Assembly (NCBI GenBank): GCA_963784995.1
Contig: CAWATZ010000003.1
Coordinates: 744,001-808,000 of the forward strand
Length of the DNA: 64,000 nt
From: CAWATZ01 sp963784995
GTDB taxonomy: Bacteria; Planctomycetota; Planctomycetia; Gemmatales; Gemmataceae
Direction of reading: 5' to 3'
The translations under genes and the position numbers were made by a program. Positions 27,670 to 36,707 of the stretch are shown piece after piece (the stretch's first letter is position 1; every line of letters starts with the position of its first letter). The notes beneath the pieces are model-generated. The model did no database searches. It saw nothing but the letters and a program-made list of their open reading frames with translations, and was not told the origin of the DNA.

Positions 27670-28444
27670 TTACCTCGGTTTGGTGAACCAAAAACAGCCG
27701 CAACCGTATTCCTGGGCATTGGCGAGGGCCGGCGATGCCCCTGATAGAAGCCCTCCCGGCTTTTGGATCATCGGGCACGAGAGCAAACTCCTGCAGTTGG
27801 AGTCCCGGGAAGAGATCCAGGACCTGCTCGTAGGAGTAAATCCGGTGGGCATTGAAGACGACCCTTGACCTGCCCACCGGAACCACGAACAGTAACGAGC
27901 CACCTGCCCCAAGGATGCGACTCAATTCAGACGCCGCTTTCTGGTCGCCATCCGCACGTAAAGGGATCACCATACCTCCCCAGACCTACGTGTCCACGAC
28001 GTGCAGACAGGAGAGACTGGGCACACTGGCATCGGAGAAAGGGAGGGCCAGGAGATCGCCAGAGCGACAAGACAAGGTTGCTCAGGTCCAGGTCCACCGC
28101 ACGAAATCCATAATAATGCACTGGCACGAATGCCGAGAGTATGCTGCAGAAATGGAGCGTCGATGAGACGTCCACGTGATAAGCCGGTCTGTTCCGAGCC
28201 ACGATGCGGGCTGCCCAGGCGGGGTGGAATACGTAGTGACGATCAAAGCCATGATTCGGCAACCACTCCATCAGACACCGGCTGGCGATTCGCCCAGCTT
28301 ACGCGAAAGCGCTGGTCATCCTTCGCGCTGAGGGCCCGAAATTCCAGATATTCCCGGAAGAACCGCAGATAGTTCAGCTGGTAGCGAATGCCCCGGTAAA
28401 TCCAGGCGAGAAAGGGTATCCGCCGCGCAATTCGACTTGATCAT
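27670..28444 (-). pseudogene. DUF268 protein, multiple frameshifts
   Basis: Pieces from three frames make one DUF268-like protein: YRGIRYQLNYLRFFREYLEF and DDQRFRVSWANRQP at the N-terminus, EWLPNHGFDRHYVFHPAWAA with VDVSSTLHFCSIL, ALPFSDASVPSLSCLHVVE with HVGLGRYGDP, DGDQKAASELSRILGAGGSL, VPVGRSRVVFNAHRIYS, and the ending ANAQEYGCGCFWFTK. At least four single-base shifts separate them. DUF268 proteins resemble methyltransferases and are common in polysaccharide loci. The first ATG is at 28444. Either this gene is dead or the local sequence is poor. Confidence 0.7.
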
Positions 28445-28463
28445 CGAGCAAGGTCTCTTCTCA

Positions 28464-29327
28464 TCAGAGAGGTAACTTGTCTTTACAGCAGATCAAGTTG
28501 TCGTACTGATACTTGTCCCGTATTGGTTCTTGGATCAGAGCGTGAGTTTCAAGGCTGTAACGATAGAGCCGATAACCAAATCCCTCAAGTGCCTGTCGCA
28601 GTTCCCGGGTTGAGTGTCCCATCCCCACGGCTGCCGCATCGCAGAATTCGCAAACGACAATCGGTGCGTCCGGCCCCTCAAGGAGTGCGGCCGCTCCCCG
28701 AATCGCCGCCAACTCAGCACCCTCGACGTCCATTTTCAGAAGGTCCACCTTGCCAATGCCGGCTGAACGAACGTAGGAGTCGAGCGTCGTACAGCGAACC
28801 TGGACCGACACAACATTTCCTTCCCGGAGAGGAGCACCCAGGGAATTGTACAGACCAAGGCCGCCCTGGCAGATCTGGAGCGTTGCTTCTCCCTCGCGGT
28901 CACAGATCGCGAGTTGATTGGCCAGTACATTCTCCAACCGGTTCAATCCGACGTTGGCGTTCAGTTCGTGATACTCCGCGGGTGCCGGCTCAAACGCATG
29001 GACAAACCCGCCCGGGTACACACGCTTTGCCGCCAGAAGCGTGTAATGGCCGATGTTGGCTCCCACGTCCAAAACCACCATGCCTGGCTTCAGGAACCGG
29101 CGAAAGAACTCCCCGAGGTCCGGTTCAAACTCCCTCTGCAGGGCATAACCAAATCCCAATTCATCCCGAAGCCGAACCTGCAACTTCATGTCGCCATCGA
29201 ACGGAACCTGAAACGGCCGATTCGGGCGGAACCGACGCTGAAGCGCCCAGAACCACTCCCGGGGAGTCCGGCGCATCCAGACGCGCCATCGTTGCCCGAC
29301 TGTCCGCCACAGTTGTTTCAAGGTCAT
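28464..29327 (-). CDS. FkbM family methyltransferase
   Basis: The protein has 287 residues from ATG 29327, which overlaps the stop of the upstream gene (ATGA). Motif I MVVLDVGANIGHYTLLAA, HAFEPAPAEYHELNANVGLN, and the FkbM hallmark VDLLKMDVEGAELAAIRGA with IVVCEFCDAA are all present. The likely reaction is O-methylation of a sugar hydroxyl with SAM. The N-terminal 60 residues are basic and may bind membrane or acceptor. Intact, in contrast to the gene downstream. Confidence 0.85.
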   Translation of the reverse strand: MTLKQLWRTVGQRWRVWMRRTPREWFWALQRRFRPNRPFQVPFDGDMKLQVRLRDELGFGYALQREFEPDLGEFFRRFLKPGMVVLDVGANIGHYTLLAAKRVYPGGFVHAFEPAPAEYHELNANVGLNRLENVLANQLAICDREGEATLQICQGGLGLYNSLGAPLREGNVVSVQVRCTTLDSYVRSAGIGKVDLLKMDVEGAELAAIRGAAALLEGPDAPIVVCEFCDAAAVGMGHSTRELRQALEGFGYRLYRYSLETHALIQEPIRDKYQYDNLICCKDKLPL

Positions 29328-30166
29328 GACGCCGATGCAGCGGGAGGTTTTGTCAGGAAGCGATCGCGTGCTTTTCGCAGGAACATGGCCGGGTTGCGGA
29401 ACAGGAGTCCCGTCCGGTAGGCCCACCGCTTCAGAAAAATCCCCACGGGTGAATAGCGCTTGAACTCGTCCCACCAGGTCTCGGTCGGCAGGTTGCTGAA
29501 ATCAACCTTCAAGCCTTCCTCTTCCGCGTACGGTTTGGCCATCCTGGACCATTTTCCGAGATTCACCGCGGTGCAGACGTAATCAATGCCGTGGCAGTAG
29601 TCGTCCCCGTCCTTCTGCCTGGTGCTGGCGAACGTGTCGCCATACTTCCGGCTGCGGACGGTCCCGTTCTGCTCGAACTGCCACACGGACTCTCCCGGTC
29701 GAATCAAGTCCTGGAAGACCTCCTTCCGCCAGAACGAAATCTGCACGGACGTCCGGTAGGAGGCTTGCAGGGCCAACAGTCCCAGTCGGTCATCGTGCGG
29801 GAAATCCTGATCCGGGACTGGCTTCGACAGCAGCCGGAGATAGTTGAGCCCATGCCGCTCCATGAGGGCAACGTACTCGACCATCCGGGCCGTGTCCACC
29901 GGCTTGCGAATCCAGTAATCCTCCTGAAAGTACATGACGTAAGGCGTCTGAATGCGCTCCAGTGCCGTGATCATCCGGCCCGACCAGTCCCTGCCGCCGC
30001 CGACCTTCATCACCTGCACGCGCTCGTGGGGATGGTCCCTGGTGTTTGTCATCAGAAAGATCGGGTAAGGGCAGTCCGGCCAGTATTTGGCGAAACCGTG
30101 ACAGACCGGTCCCCAGCAATCGGAATAGCCATCAAACGAACTGATCAGGACGGTTACCGGTGTCAT
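29324..30166 (-). CDS. Glycosyltransferase-like protein of a polysaccharide locus
   Basis: Intact, 280 residues. It begins TPVTVLISSFDGYSDCWGPV and contains YPIFLMTNTRDHPHERVQVM, ALERIQTPYVMYFQEDYWIR and SVQISFWRKEVFQDLIRPGE. The pattern (strand, dense aromatic segment, YFQEDYW acidic motif) matches a small family of putative sugar transferases; the EDYW acidic pair could stand in for a DXD motif. Specificity and even activity are unknown. ATG 30166 is preferred to a TTG at 30175. It lies 13 bases after the amidotransferase gene. Confidence 0.6.
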   Translation of the reverse strand: MTPVTVLISSFDGYSDCWGPVCHGFAKYWPDCPYPIFLMTNTRDHPHERVQVMKVGGGRDWSGRMITALERIQTPYVMYFQEDYWIRKPVDTARMVEYVALMERHGLNYLRLLSKPVPDQDFPHDDRLGLLALQASYRTSVQISFWRKEVFQDLIRPGESVWQFEQNGTVRSRKYGDTFASTRQKDGDDYCHGIDYVCTAVNLGKWSRMAKPYAEEEGLKVDFSNLPTETWWDEFKRYSPVGIFLKRWAYRTGLLFRNPAMFLRKARDRFLTKPPAASAS

Positions 30167-30179
30167 CGTCTGCAAACCC

Positions 30180-32087
30180 TCACGCCGCGAACTCCCGGTG
30201 CCACGTCTCCAGCCACAAGAGCGCCCACAGCGGGAAGGCGTGATCCTGCTTGCCCTGCACGTGTTCCTCGACCAGCTGCCGCAGCGGGCCCGGCTGGAAC
30301 CAGCGGCGCGTCCGGGCGTCCGGGGCCAGCAGCAGGTCCTCCAGCATCGGCCGCAGCTCGTGCCGCATCCACGAGCCCACCGGCACGCCGAAGCCCATCT
30401 TGCGGCGGTGCAGGACCTCCGGCGGCAGCAGCCGGCTGGCGGCCCTCTTCAGCAGGTACTTCAGCGTTGTGCCACGCACCTTGCACCGGGCCGGCAACCG
30501 GGCCGCGAACTCCATCACCTTGTGGTCCAGCAGCGGTGAGCGGGCCTCCAGCGAGCAGGCCATCGTCGCAACGTCCACCTTCACCAGCAGGTCTTCCGGC
30601 AAATACGAGCGCACGTCCACCGCCAGCAGAGCGTCCAGGCCGGCAACGCCCTCCTCGGCGACCGACGTGAACTCGTTCAGCAGCCAGGCTTCCGCATCGT
30701 GGCCGGCCAGCTGGCTGCTGAATTCCGCCGTGTACAGGGCCGACTTGCGGGCCAGGCTCAGGTAGCTCACCCAGCGCAAATACCGTTGACCCCGCGGCAA
30801 GCCAGCGGCCTGGAGGAACCGGCCCGCCTGGCGGAAGCGGCTCCGCCGCGACAACCGGGCCGGGCAGAGCCTGGTCGCCAGGTTGCCCAGGCCCCGCAGC
30901 AGCATCGGAGGCACCCAGCGGAAACGGTCGGCCACCAGACTGCCCAGGTAGCGCTCGTAGCCTGCAAAGGACTCGTCGCCGCCGTCGCCGGTCAGGGCCA
31001 CCTTGACGTGCTGCCGGGTCAGCTGGGCCACGTAGTAGCTCGGCACCGCCGAACTGTCGGCGTAGGGCTCGCCATAGTGCCGGACCAGCTTCGGCAGCAC
31101 CTCCACGGCATCCGGCCGGACAATCAGCTCGTGGTGGTCGGTGCCGCAGTGCCGGGCCACCGCCCGGGCATGAGGCAGCTCGTCAAATTCCTGCTCGGCA
31201 AAGCCGATCGAGAAGGTCTTGACCGGCTGACCGCTCAGCCGGCTCATCAGGGCCACGACCACGCTCGAATCGATGCCGCCGCTCAGCAGGGCGCCCAGCG
31301 GCACGTCGGCGATCAGACGCAGCCGAACCGCCTCCGTCAGCACCTCCAGCAGCCCTTGCTCGGCGTCTTCGTCCGTCAGCGTCTGCTTGGGCAAGTACTC
31401 CAGCCGCCAGTAGCGCTCCAGCCGCAGGTCCTCCGGCCGGCTGCTCCCGGGCTTCAGCCGGCACGTCAGAGTGTGGGCCGGCGGCAGCTTGTGGACGTCG
31501 CGATAGACCGTTCGCGGAGCGGGGACGTAGCCGTAGGTCAGGTAGTCGTCGATACTGGTCGGGTCGATCTCGCGCGACACGGCCGGGTGCTGGATCAGTG
31601 CCTGCAGCTCCGAGGCGAAGATCAGCTGGCCCGCCGCCAGGGCGTAAAAGAGCGGCTTCTTGCCGACCCGGTCGCGGGCCAGGAGCAGGGCCCGCCGGGT
31701 TGTGTCCCAGACGGCGAAGGCGAACATGCCCCGCAAGTGCTTGACGCAGTCGGCCGCGTACTGCTCGTAGGCGTGGACGATCACCTCCGTGTCGCTGTGG
31801 GTCGCGAAACGGTGGCCCAGCCCTTCGAGGCGTTTGCGCAGCTCCTGGAAGTTGTAGATCTCGCCGTTGAACGTCACCCAGACCGTCTCGTCCTCATTGG
31901 CCATCGGCTGCCGGCCGGAGGTCAGGTCGATGATGCTCAGCCGCCGCTGGCCGAGGGCGACGTCGGCATTGGTGAAGTAGCCCTCCTCGTCGGGGCCGCG
32001 GTGGATCAGGTGATCGCAGATCCTCCGCAGCAGGGGAGCGTGCCCGTCCCCCTCGGTCAGACCAACGATGCCGGCGATGCCACACAT
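30180..32087 (-). CDS. asnB: Asparagine-synthase-like glutamine amidotransferase
   Basis: The 635-residue protein starts MCGIAGIVG, with Cys2 as the N-terminal nucleophile of class II glutaminases, and has RGPDEEGYF, NGEIYNF and HSDTEVIVHAYEQ in that domain. The synthetase domain has the PP-loop LLSGGIDSS near residue 265, then FSIGFAEQEFDEL, VALTGDGGDESFAGYERY and RRKMGFGVPVGSWM. All catalytic landmarks are present. In exopolysaccharide loci such enzymes are thought to amidate sugar acids rather than make free asparagine; that assignment is inference. Followed closely by smaller glycan genes. Confidence 0.85.
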   Translation of the reverse strand: MCGIAGIVGLTEGDGHAPLLRRICDHLIHRGPDEEGYFTNADVALGQRRLSIIDLTSGRQPMANEDETVWVTFNGEIYNFQELRKRLEGLGHRFATHSDTEVIVHAYEQYAADCVKHLRGMFAFAVWDTTRRALLLARDRVGKKPLFYALAAGQLIFASELQALIQHPAVSREIDPTSIDDYLTYGYVPAPRTVYRDVHKLPPAHTLTCRLKPGSSRPEDLRLERYWRLEYLPKQTLTDEDAEQGLLEVLTEAVRLRLIADVPLGALLSGGIDSSVVVALMSRLSGQPVKTFSIGFAEQEFDELPHARAVARHCGTDHHELIVRPDAVEVLPKLVRHYGEPYADSSAVPSYYVAQLTRQHVKVALTGDGGDESFAGYERYLGSLVADRFRWVPPMLLRGLGNLATRLCPARLSRRSRFRQAGRFLQAAGLPRGQRYLRWVSYLSLARKSALYTAEFSSQLAGHDAEAWLLNEFTSVAEEGVAGLDALLAVDVRSYLPEDLLVKVDVATMACSLEARSPLLDHKVMEFAARLPARCKVRGTTLKYLLKRAASRLLPPEVLHRRKMGFGVPVGSWMRHELRPMLEDLLLAPDARTRRWFQPGPLRQLVEEHVQGKQDHAFPLWALLWLETWHREFAA

Positions 32088-32274
32088 CAGCGCGTCAAGA
32101 GCCTCTCGGAATCGATTGGGGCGGGGTCGGTTGGCCAGGTCCCGAATACCCTGGCAGGTGGCAGGCAGACAGCAAAATGACAGCCTCTGTCACTCGTCCG
32201 TCAGCGACGGGCCCCTTCTGGCCTCTGAGCCAACCTCAAAAAACTGGCAGGCTGGTGGGGGGACTGGCAGGCAC

Positions 32275-32316
32275 CCCTCACCCCCAACCCCTCTCCTCAG
32301 CGGGGAGAGGGGAGAC
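32275..32316. repeat. Short hairpin of the cccctctcc type
   Basis: cccctctcc and ggggagagggg pair around tcagc, preceded by cccctcacccccaacccc. Similar text is at 37993-38132 and, shorter, at 41870-41892. It sits in the 232-base gap before the amidotransferase gene, otherwise empty. Confidence 0.7.
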
Positions 32317-32319
32317 AGG

Positions 32320-32981
32320 TCAATACCGCAGCCAGTAATACACCAGCTTGGGATACTCGGTCAGGTAGACGCCGCAACCCTGGGGCGTCTGCCACCACAG
32401 CTCCTCGTCAACCCCTTCGCGGGGCACACCGACGAAGAAGACCCGCCCAGCGTCCGCACCGAGCATCTTGCGGAAGATCATCCGGGCCCGCCGGGTGTGG
32501 AACGAATTGGTCACAACTGTCGCTGTCGTACCGGGATGTTCCGCGAGGAACGTGGCCAGCTCGCGGGCCTCGTCGGCCGTGGCGGTGATCTCGCCGGGCA
32601 AGGTCCGGATCGCGGAGCCCTCAACCCCACGAGCCCGCAAGATCCGCCGGGTCAGCTCCAGCTCCGAGGGCATCGCTCCTTCCTGGACCGCGACCGACTC
32701 CAGCTTAGCCGCTGCCTGGTCAGCAGCACCTCCTTGACCAGCCCCGCCCGCACCAGGGCGGCGGCCGCGAACGGTCGGGTTTCCGGATCGCCGTTGAGTA
32801 TCAGGACGTAATCGGTCGCACGCGGCGGCTGGGAGACGTCCAGATAACGGGCCAGCGGCGGCAGCACCCATCCCGGCCGCAGCCAGACGAGCAGCACCGT
32901 CACCAGCACCAGCAGGCACAGCAGCCGCCTCAGCCAGCGGCCTGGCGAGCGGCGCGGCGTGAGCCCGCCGGTGCCTGTCAC
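32320..32981 (-). CDS. YdcF-like (DUF218) membrane protein, frameshifted
   Basis: GTG 32981 overlaps the stop of the previous gene (GTGA). After a short basic head come one transmembrane helix (LLCLLVLVTVLLVWL) and ATDYVLILNGDPETRPFAAA. Near 32700-32715 the match moves one frame: VQEGAMPSELELTRRILRAR, LPGEITATADEARELATFL and TTATVVTNSFHTRRARMIF. The restored protein has about 220 residues, the usual DUF218 size. DUF218 proteins are membrane-anchored with a periplasmic Rossmann-like domain; the function is not settled, though a role in envelope glycans is often suggested. The first codons contain half of palindrome family E. Confidence 0.75.
32944..32973. repeat. Half copy of palindrome family E inside a coding start
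   Basis: Thirty bases beginning ggcgagcggcgcggcgtgag repeat one arm of the palindrome at 25647-25714 with one change. It encodes residues 3-12 or so of the YdcF-like protein. The opposite arm is missing. Confidence 0.85.
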
Positions 32982-33703
32982 GGGGCCGGCAGCTCCCTCT
33001 CGAACCGGTCCGGATCCCATCGCTCCGCCGTCTCCGAGGGCTCGCCAACCACGTAAGTGTGGATCAGCGCCACGTGCGCTCCAAACAGGGCCACGGTCCC
33101 ATGCCGGCTGTGCCACCAGTCGCCGACCGCGTGCCGGGGGTCGGGCACCGCCCGCCAGTGGACACGCCCGGCCAGGTCCGCTCCCAGCACCGTCCGGCCA
33201 ACGTAAGCCCTTGCCCGGCTGCCGAACTGGTCCGCAAGCACCGTCACCTCGGCCCCCGGATGCTCCTCCAGCCAGTCACGCAGGGCCCGGGCCATCTGCC
33301 ACGCAGTGCGATACTCCCCGGCCCGGACCGTCAGGGCCCGCTCCGGCACGCCGCGTGCGGCCAGCTCGCGCCGCAGGACCGTCTCCAGAGTCGGCAGGAT
33401 GCCCGCCTGGACAATCCGCGACGAGCGGTCCTCGATCAGCAGGACCTCGCCGGCGTACCCATCGTGGTAGAGCTTCGCCACCTCGTCGAAGGGGACGTTC
33501 TGAATCGGACCGCTGCTCCCCGCCACCACCACCGCGTCCGTTCGCACCAGCGGCTCGTCCACCACCAGGAGCCAGGCCAGCCCCCGGAACAGCGGGACGT
33601 GGAAGAGGACAAGACCCGCCAGCAACAGCCCCGCCAGCAGCAGCCGGCGACGCCAGCGGCCCCGGGCAGGGACCGGCGTTTCACCGGGGTTGGCTCTTTG
33701 CAT
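32978..33703 (-). CDS. YdcF-like (DUF218) membrane protein
   Basis: The 241-residue protein has one N-terminal helix (LLLAGLLLAGLVLFHVPLF) then TDAVVVAGSSGPIQNVPFDE, VPERALTVRAGEYRTAWQMA and EVTVLADQFGSRARAYVGRT, the same strand-acidic-strand layout as its downstream neighbour. It is a distant paralogue of that protein. ATG at 33703; the gene lies eight bases after the glycosyl-phosphate transferase gene and shares an overlapping GTGA with the next one, so the trio is one transcript. Confidence 0.7.
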   Translation of the reverse strand: MQRANPGETPVPARGRWRRRLLLAGLLLAGLVLFHVPLFRGLAWLLVVDEPLVRTDAVVVAGSSGPIQNVPFDEVAKLYHDGYAGEVLLIEDRSSRIVQAGILPTLETVLRRELAARGVPERALTVRAGEYRTAWQMARALRDWLEEHPGAEVTVLADQFGSRARAYVGRTVLGADLAGRVHWRAVPDPRHAVGDWWHSRHGTVALFGAHVALIHTYVVGEPSETAERWDPDRFERELPAP

Positions 33704-33711
33704 GTCGAGCC

Positions 33712-35544
33712 TCAGCCGAGGGGAGGAGCAGCGGGGTTGCCGTTCAGCTGAGGATCGATCTCTTCAATGACGATCCGCATGCGCTTGAGCGCGGCGCCGG
33801 CGTCCTCACAATCGCGGCGAATGGCCTGGACCCGCTCCGGACTGAACTTGCCGCTGGAAAGCAAGACCACCTCGACCTGGTGCTTCCGGCAAATGCTCAG
33901 GAAGGAGCCGTTGCCGCCCAGGACACGCAAGCCATGAATCCGCTTGCCCTTCTTGTGGGGATCGTCGTCGGCAAAGCCGACCGGCAGGTAACCGATCTCG
34001 GGATTGTTCCGCATCTCCCGCAACAGCATCTCGCCGGCATCTCCGGCCCCGTAGATCAGCGTCCGGCTGCCGCCGCTGGCCGAGGCGTGAGGCAACAGGT
34101 TTCGCAGCAGCCGAAAGATCAGCCGGCTGCCACACAAACCCAGCAGCAAGAGCAGCCCGTCCAGGACAAACACCACCCGGGAGTAACCGTGGAAGCGGTA
34201 CAGGAACAGAAACACCAGCAGGCTCACCACGGAGGAGGCCGCCACCGCCCGGACGTAAACCACCAGGTCGCTGACGCCGATGTACCGCCACAACCCCCGG
34301 TAGACCCCCGTCGCCAGGAACGTGGCCAGCTTCAGCACCACGATCAGCGGCAAGGTCTGCACCAGCATCCCCCGGAACGAGGCCTCTTCCAGGGGACCGT
34401 AAAACAGCAGATTGGCCGTGTAATAGGCCAGGCCGATCAGCACCACGTCCAGCAGCACCTCGAACACGCGGCGCTTGTAGGACAGGTCGATCAGGAACGC
34501 CACCAGCGGCTGGGCGGCGGCTTTCTTTTCCTCGCCCTCCTCGTAGACCCGCACGCCGGCCAGGTGAATGCCCAGCAGCGTCAGCAGCAGGGTGAAGATG
34601 ACGATCAGCACCAGGCTCACGTCGATCGGCAACTCCCGGACGCAGTAGGCGATCAGCCCGGAGAGCAGGGCCAATCCATAGAGCAGGCCCACCGCCCGCC
34701 GTTCCGTCAGACCCAGGGCCACCAGGCGGTGCGAGGTGTGATCGCGCCCCCCCTGCGAGACGGCCCGGCCGGCCAGCTTCCGCAGCACGGTCACCAGGGT
34801 CGTGTCAAAGATCGGGATCAGCAGCAGCAGCACCGGCACGGCCAGCACGGCCAGCAGTCCCCGGGACCGGCCGCCGGAGACGTGCAGCATCGCGGTGCCG
34901 GCCAGGAAAAAGCCGATGAACATCGACCCGCAGTCGCCCATGAAGATCGACGCCGGATTGAAGTTGTAGACCAGGAAGCCCAGCAAGGCGGCGGCAAACG
35001 CGGCCACCAGGAAGGTCTCCAGGACCTGGCCGTTGGCCAAGAAACTCGCGGCCAGGAAGGCCGAGGCGATCGCCGTCACCCCGGCGGCCAGGCCATCCAT
35101 GTTGTCAAGCAAGTTGATCGCGTTGGTAATGCCCACCAGCCAGACCAGCGTGATCGCCATGTTGCACAGCGATGAGGAGGTCCAGGGCAGAGTCACGCCG
35201 CCCAGGATCACCAGCGCCGCGCCCACGATCTGGCCAATCAGCTTCTGGTAGGGCTTCAGGTGGTAGACGTCATCGGCCAGCCCCACCAGGAACAGAAACC
35301 CGCTGGCCCCCAGCACGATCAGGACGTCGGACTGGTTCGGCCAAAGAACGGCGCAGGCCAGCGCCACCGAAACAAAGATGGCGATGCCGCCCAGCAGGGC
35401 GGTCGGTTTCTTGGCCCAGCGGTCGGCCCTGGGACGGGTCACGAGCCCCTGGCGGCGGGCCACGGTCCGCACCAGGGGCGTCAGGGCCAGTGCGGCTGCC
35501 AGGGCCAGCAGCACGGCAATCATACCCTGGACGTCTGGCGACAT
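33712..35544 (-). CDS. Polyprenyl-phosphate glycosyl-1-phosphate transferase fused to a FlaA1-type domain
   Basis: The protein has 610 residues from ATG 35544. Residues 1-320 are a WecA/MraY-like transferase with about ten helices, the metal motif FLVGLADDVYHLKPYQKL, NAINLLDNMDGLAAG, YNFNPASIFMGDCGSMF and GGRDHTSHRL. It would place a sugar-1-phosphate on undecaprenyl phosphate to start the chain. Residues 350-600 hold four more helices and a Rossmann unit TLIYGAGDAGEMLLREM, YLPVGFADDDPHKKGKRIHG, as in the N-terminal half of FlaA1/WbpM/PglF dehydratases, but the dehydratase half is absent. Translation from upstream could begin inside the 35564-35627 palindrome, but the ATG here fits the first helix. 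Confidence 0.85.
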   Translation of the reverse strand: MSPDVQGMIAVLLALAAALALTPLVRTVARRQGLVTRPRADRWAKKPTALLGGIAIFVSVALACAVLWPNQSDVLIVLGASGFLFLVGLADDVYHLKPYQKLIGQIVGAALVILGGVTLPWTSSSLCNMAITLVWLVGITNAINLLDNMDGLAAGVTAIASAFLAASFLANGQVLETFLVAAFAAALLGFLVYNFNPASIFMGDCGSMFIGFFLAGTAMLHVSGGRSRGLLAVLAVPVLLLLIPIFDTTLVTVLRKLAGRAVSQGGRDHTSHRLVALGLTERRAVGLLYGLALLSGLIAYCVRELPIDVSLVLIVIFTLLLTLLGIHLAGVRVYEEGEEKKAAAQPLVAFLIDLSYKRRVFEVLLDVVLIGLAYYTANLLFYGPLEEASFRGMLVQTLPLIVVLKLATFLATGVYRGLWRYIGVSDLVVYVRAVAASSVVSLLVFLFLYRFHGYSRVVFVLDGLLLLLGLCGSRLIFRLLRNLLPHASASGGSRTLIYGAGDAGEMLLREMRNNPEIGYLPVGFADDDPHKKGKRIHGLRVLGGNGSFLSICRKHQVEVVLLSSGKFSPERVQAIRRDCEDAGAALKRMRIVIEEIDPQLNGNPAAPPLG

Positions 35545-35563
35545 TTCGTCCAGTCCCCCTTTC

Positions 35564-35627
35564 TGTAGGGAACGCCCGCTGTGGCGTTCCGCGCTCCTTC
35601 GGAACGCCACAGCGGGCGTTCCCTACA
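35564..35627. repeat. Palindrome, family G
   Basis: Arms of 28 bases starting tgtagggaacgcccgctgtg are inverted copies around cgctcctt. It fills the gap between the epimerase stop (35636) and the transferase start (35544). Confidence 0.9.
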
Positions 35628-35635
35628 AATCCGGA

Positions 35636-36661
35636 TCAAACCTTCGTCTGCACCGGCACTGCTCCTGGTTCGACCTGCGGACTCACGGGAACCGCAGCCC
35701 AGTGCCGGTTTTGATAGGCAATTACCAGGTGGACAATCTCCTCCAGAGACTTTGACGGTCTGAAACCAACTAAGTTCCTGACTTTGGTAATGTCCGGGAT
35801 GCGCCGCGGCATGTCCTCGAAGCCGGCCTCGTAAGCCTCGCTGTACGGGACAAAGACAATGTCCGACCGCGAACCGGCCAGGACCTTGACAATCTCGGCC
35901 AGCTCCTCGATGGTCACTTCCTCAGTGGAGCCGATGTTGAAGACCTGACCGACCGCCTCGGGGTGTTCCATCAGCTTGACCAGGGCCCCGACCACGTCGC
36001 CGACGTAGCCGAAACAGCGCGACTGGGTGCCGTCGCCGTACACCGTGATCGGCCGGCCGGTCAGGGCCTGCTTGACGAAAGTGGGAATGACCATGCCGTA
36101 CTGGCCGGTCTGCCGGGGCCCCACAGTGTTGAACAGCCGGACGATCACGGTCGGCAGCTTCTTCTCACGCCAGTAAGCCAGGGCCAGGAACTCGTCGATG
36201 GCCTTGGAACAGGCATAGCTCCAGCGGCCGTTGGTGGTGGCGCCCATCACCAGCGGGCCGTCTTCGCGGAAGGGAACCTGGGTACTCAGCCCGTAGACCT
36301 CCGAGGTGGAGGCGATCAGCACCTTTTTTTTCTTCTTGTTGGCCTGGGCCAGCACCACCTCGGTGCCGTGAACGTTGGTCTCGATCGTCCGCACCGGGCT
36401 CTCGACGATCAGCTTGACGCCGACCGCGGCCGCCAGGTGAAAGACCACGTCGCACTCGTCCACCATCTCGGCCACCACCGAGGCCTTGTGGACGCTGTCA
36501 ATGGTGTAGTGGAAGCGGGGATGCTTCTTCAGGTGCTGGATGTTCTCCATGCTGCCGGTGGACAGATCGTCAAGGACGTGGACTTCATCCCCTCGCCCGA
36601 CGTAGGCGTCGGCGAGGTGCGATCCAATGAAACCGGCACCGCCGGTGATCAGGACTTTCAT
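35636..36661 (-). CDS. NAD-dependent sugar epimerase/dehydratase (extended SDR)
   Basis: The 341-residue protein starts MKVLITGGAGFIGSHLADAY, the nucleotide-binding GxxGxxG, then HVLDDLSTG, VFHLAAAVGVKLIVESP, ASTSEVYG and WSYACSKAIDEF, which gives the Ser-Tyr-Lys active site. RCFGYVGDVVGALVKLM completes the family pattern. The closest reading is UDP-glucuronate decarboxylase or UDP-glucose 4-epimerase type; the dehydrogenase at 39.6 kb would feed a UDP-uronate to it. An AGAGG lies about eight bases before the ATG at 36661. Confidence 0.85.
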   Translation of the reverse strand: MKVLITGGAGFIGSHLADAYVGRGDEVHVLDDLSTGSMENIQHLKKHPRFHYTIDSVHKASVVAEMVDECDVVFHLAAAVGVKLIVESPVRTIETNVHGTEVVLAQANKKKKKVLIASTSEVYGLSTQVPFREDGPLVMGATTNGRWSYACSKAIDEFLALAYWREKKLPTVIVRLFNTVGPRQTGQYGMVIPTFVKQALTGRPITVYGDGTQSRCFGYVGDVVGALVKLMEHPEAVGQVFNIGSTEEVTIEELAEIVKVLAGSRSDIVFVPYSEAYEAGFEDMPRRIPDITKVRNLVGFRPSKSLEEIVHLVIAYQNRHWAAVPVSPQVEPGAVPVQTKV

Positions 36662-36707
36662 GAGCTGGCCTCTTTCCCTTGGGTTAAAGAAACGTTCCGT
36701 TCGTTCC

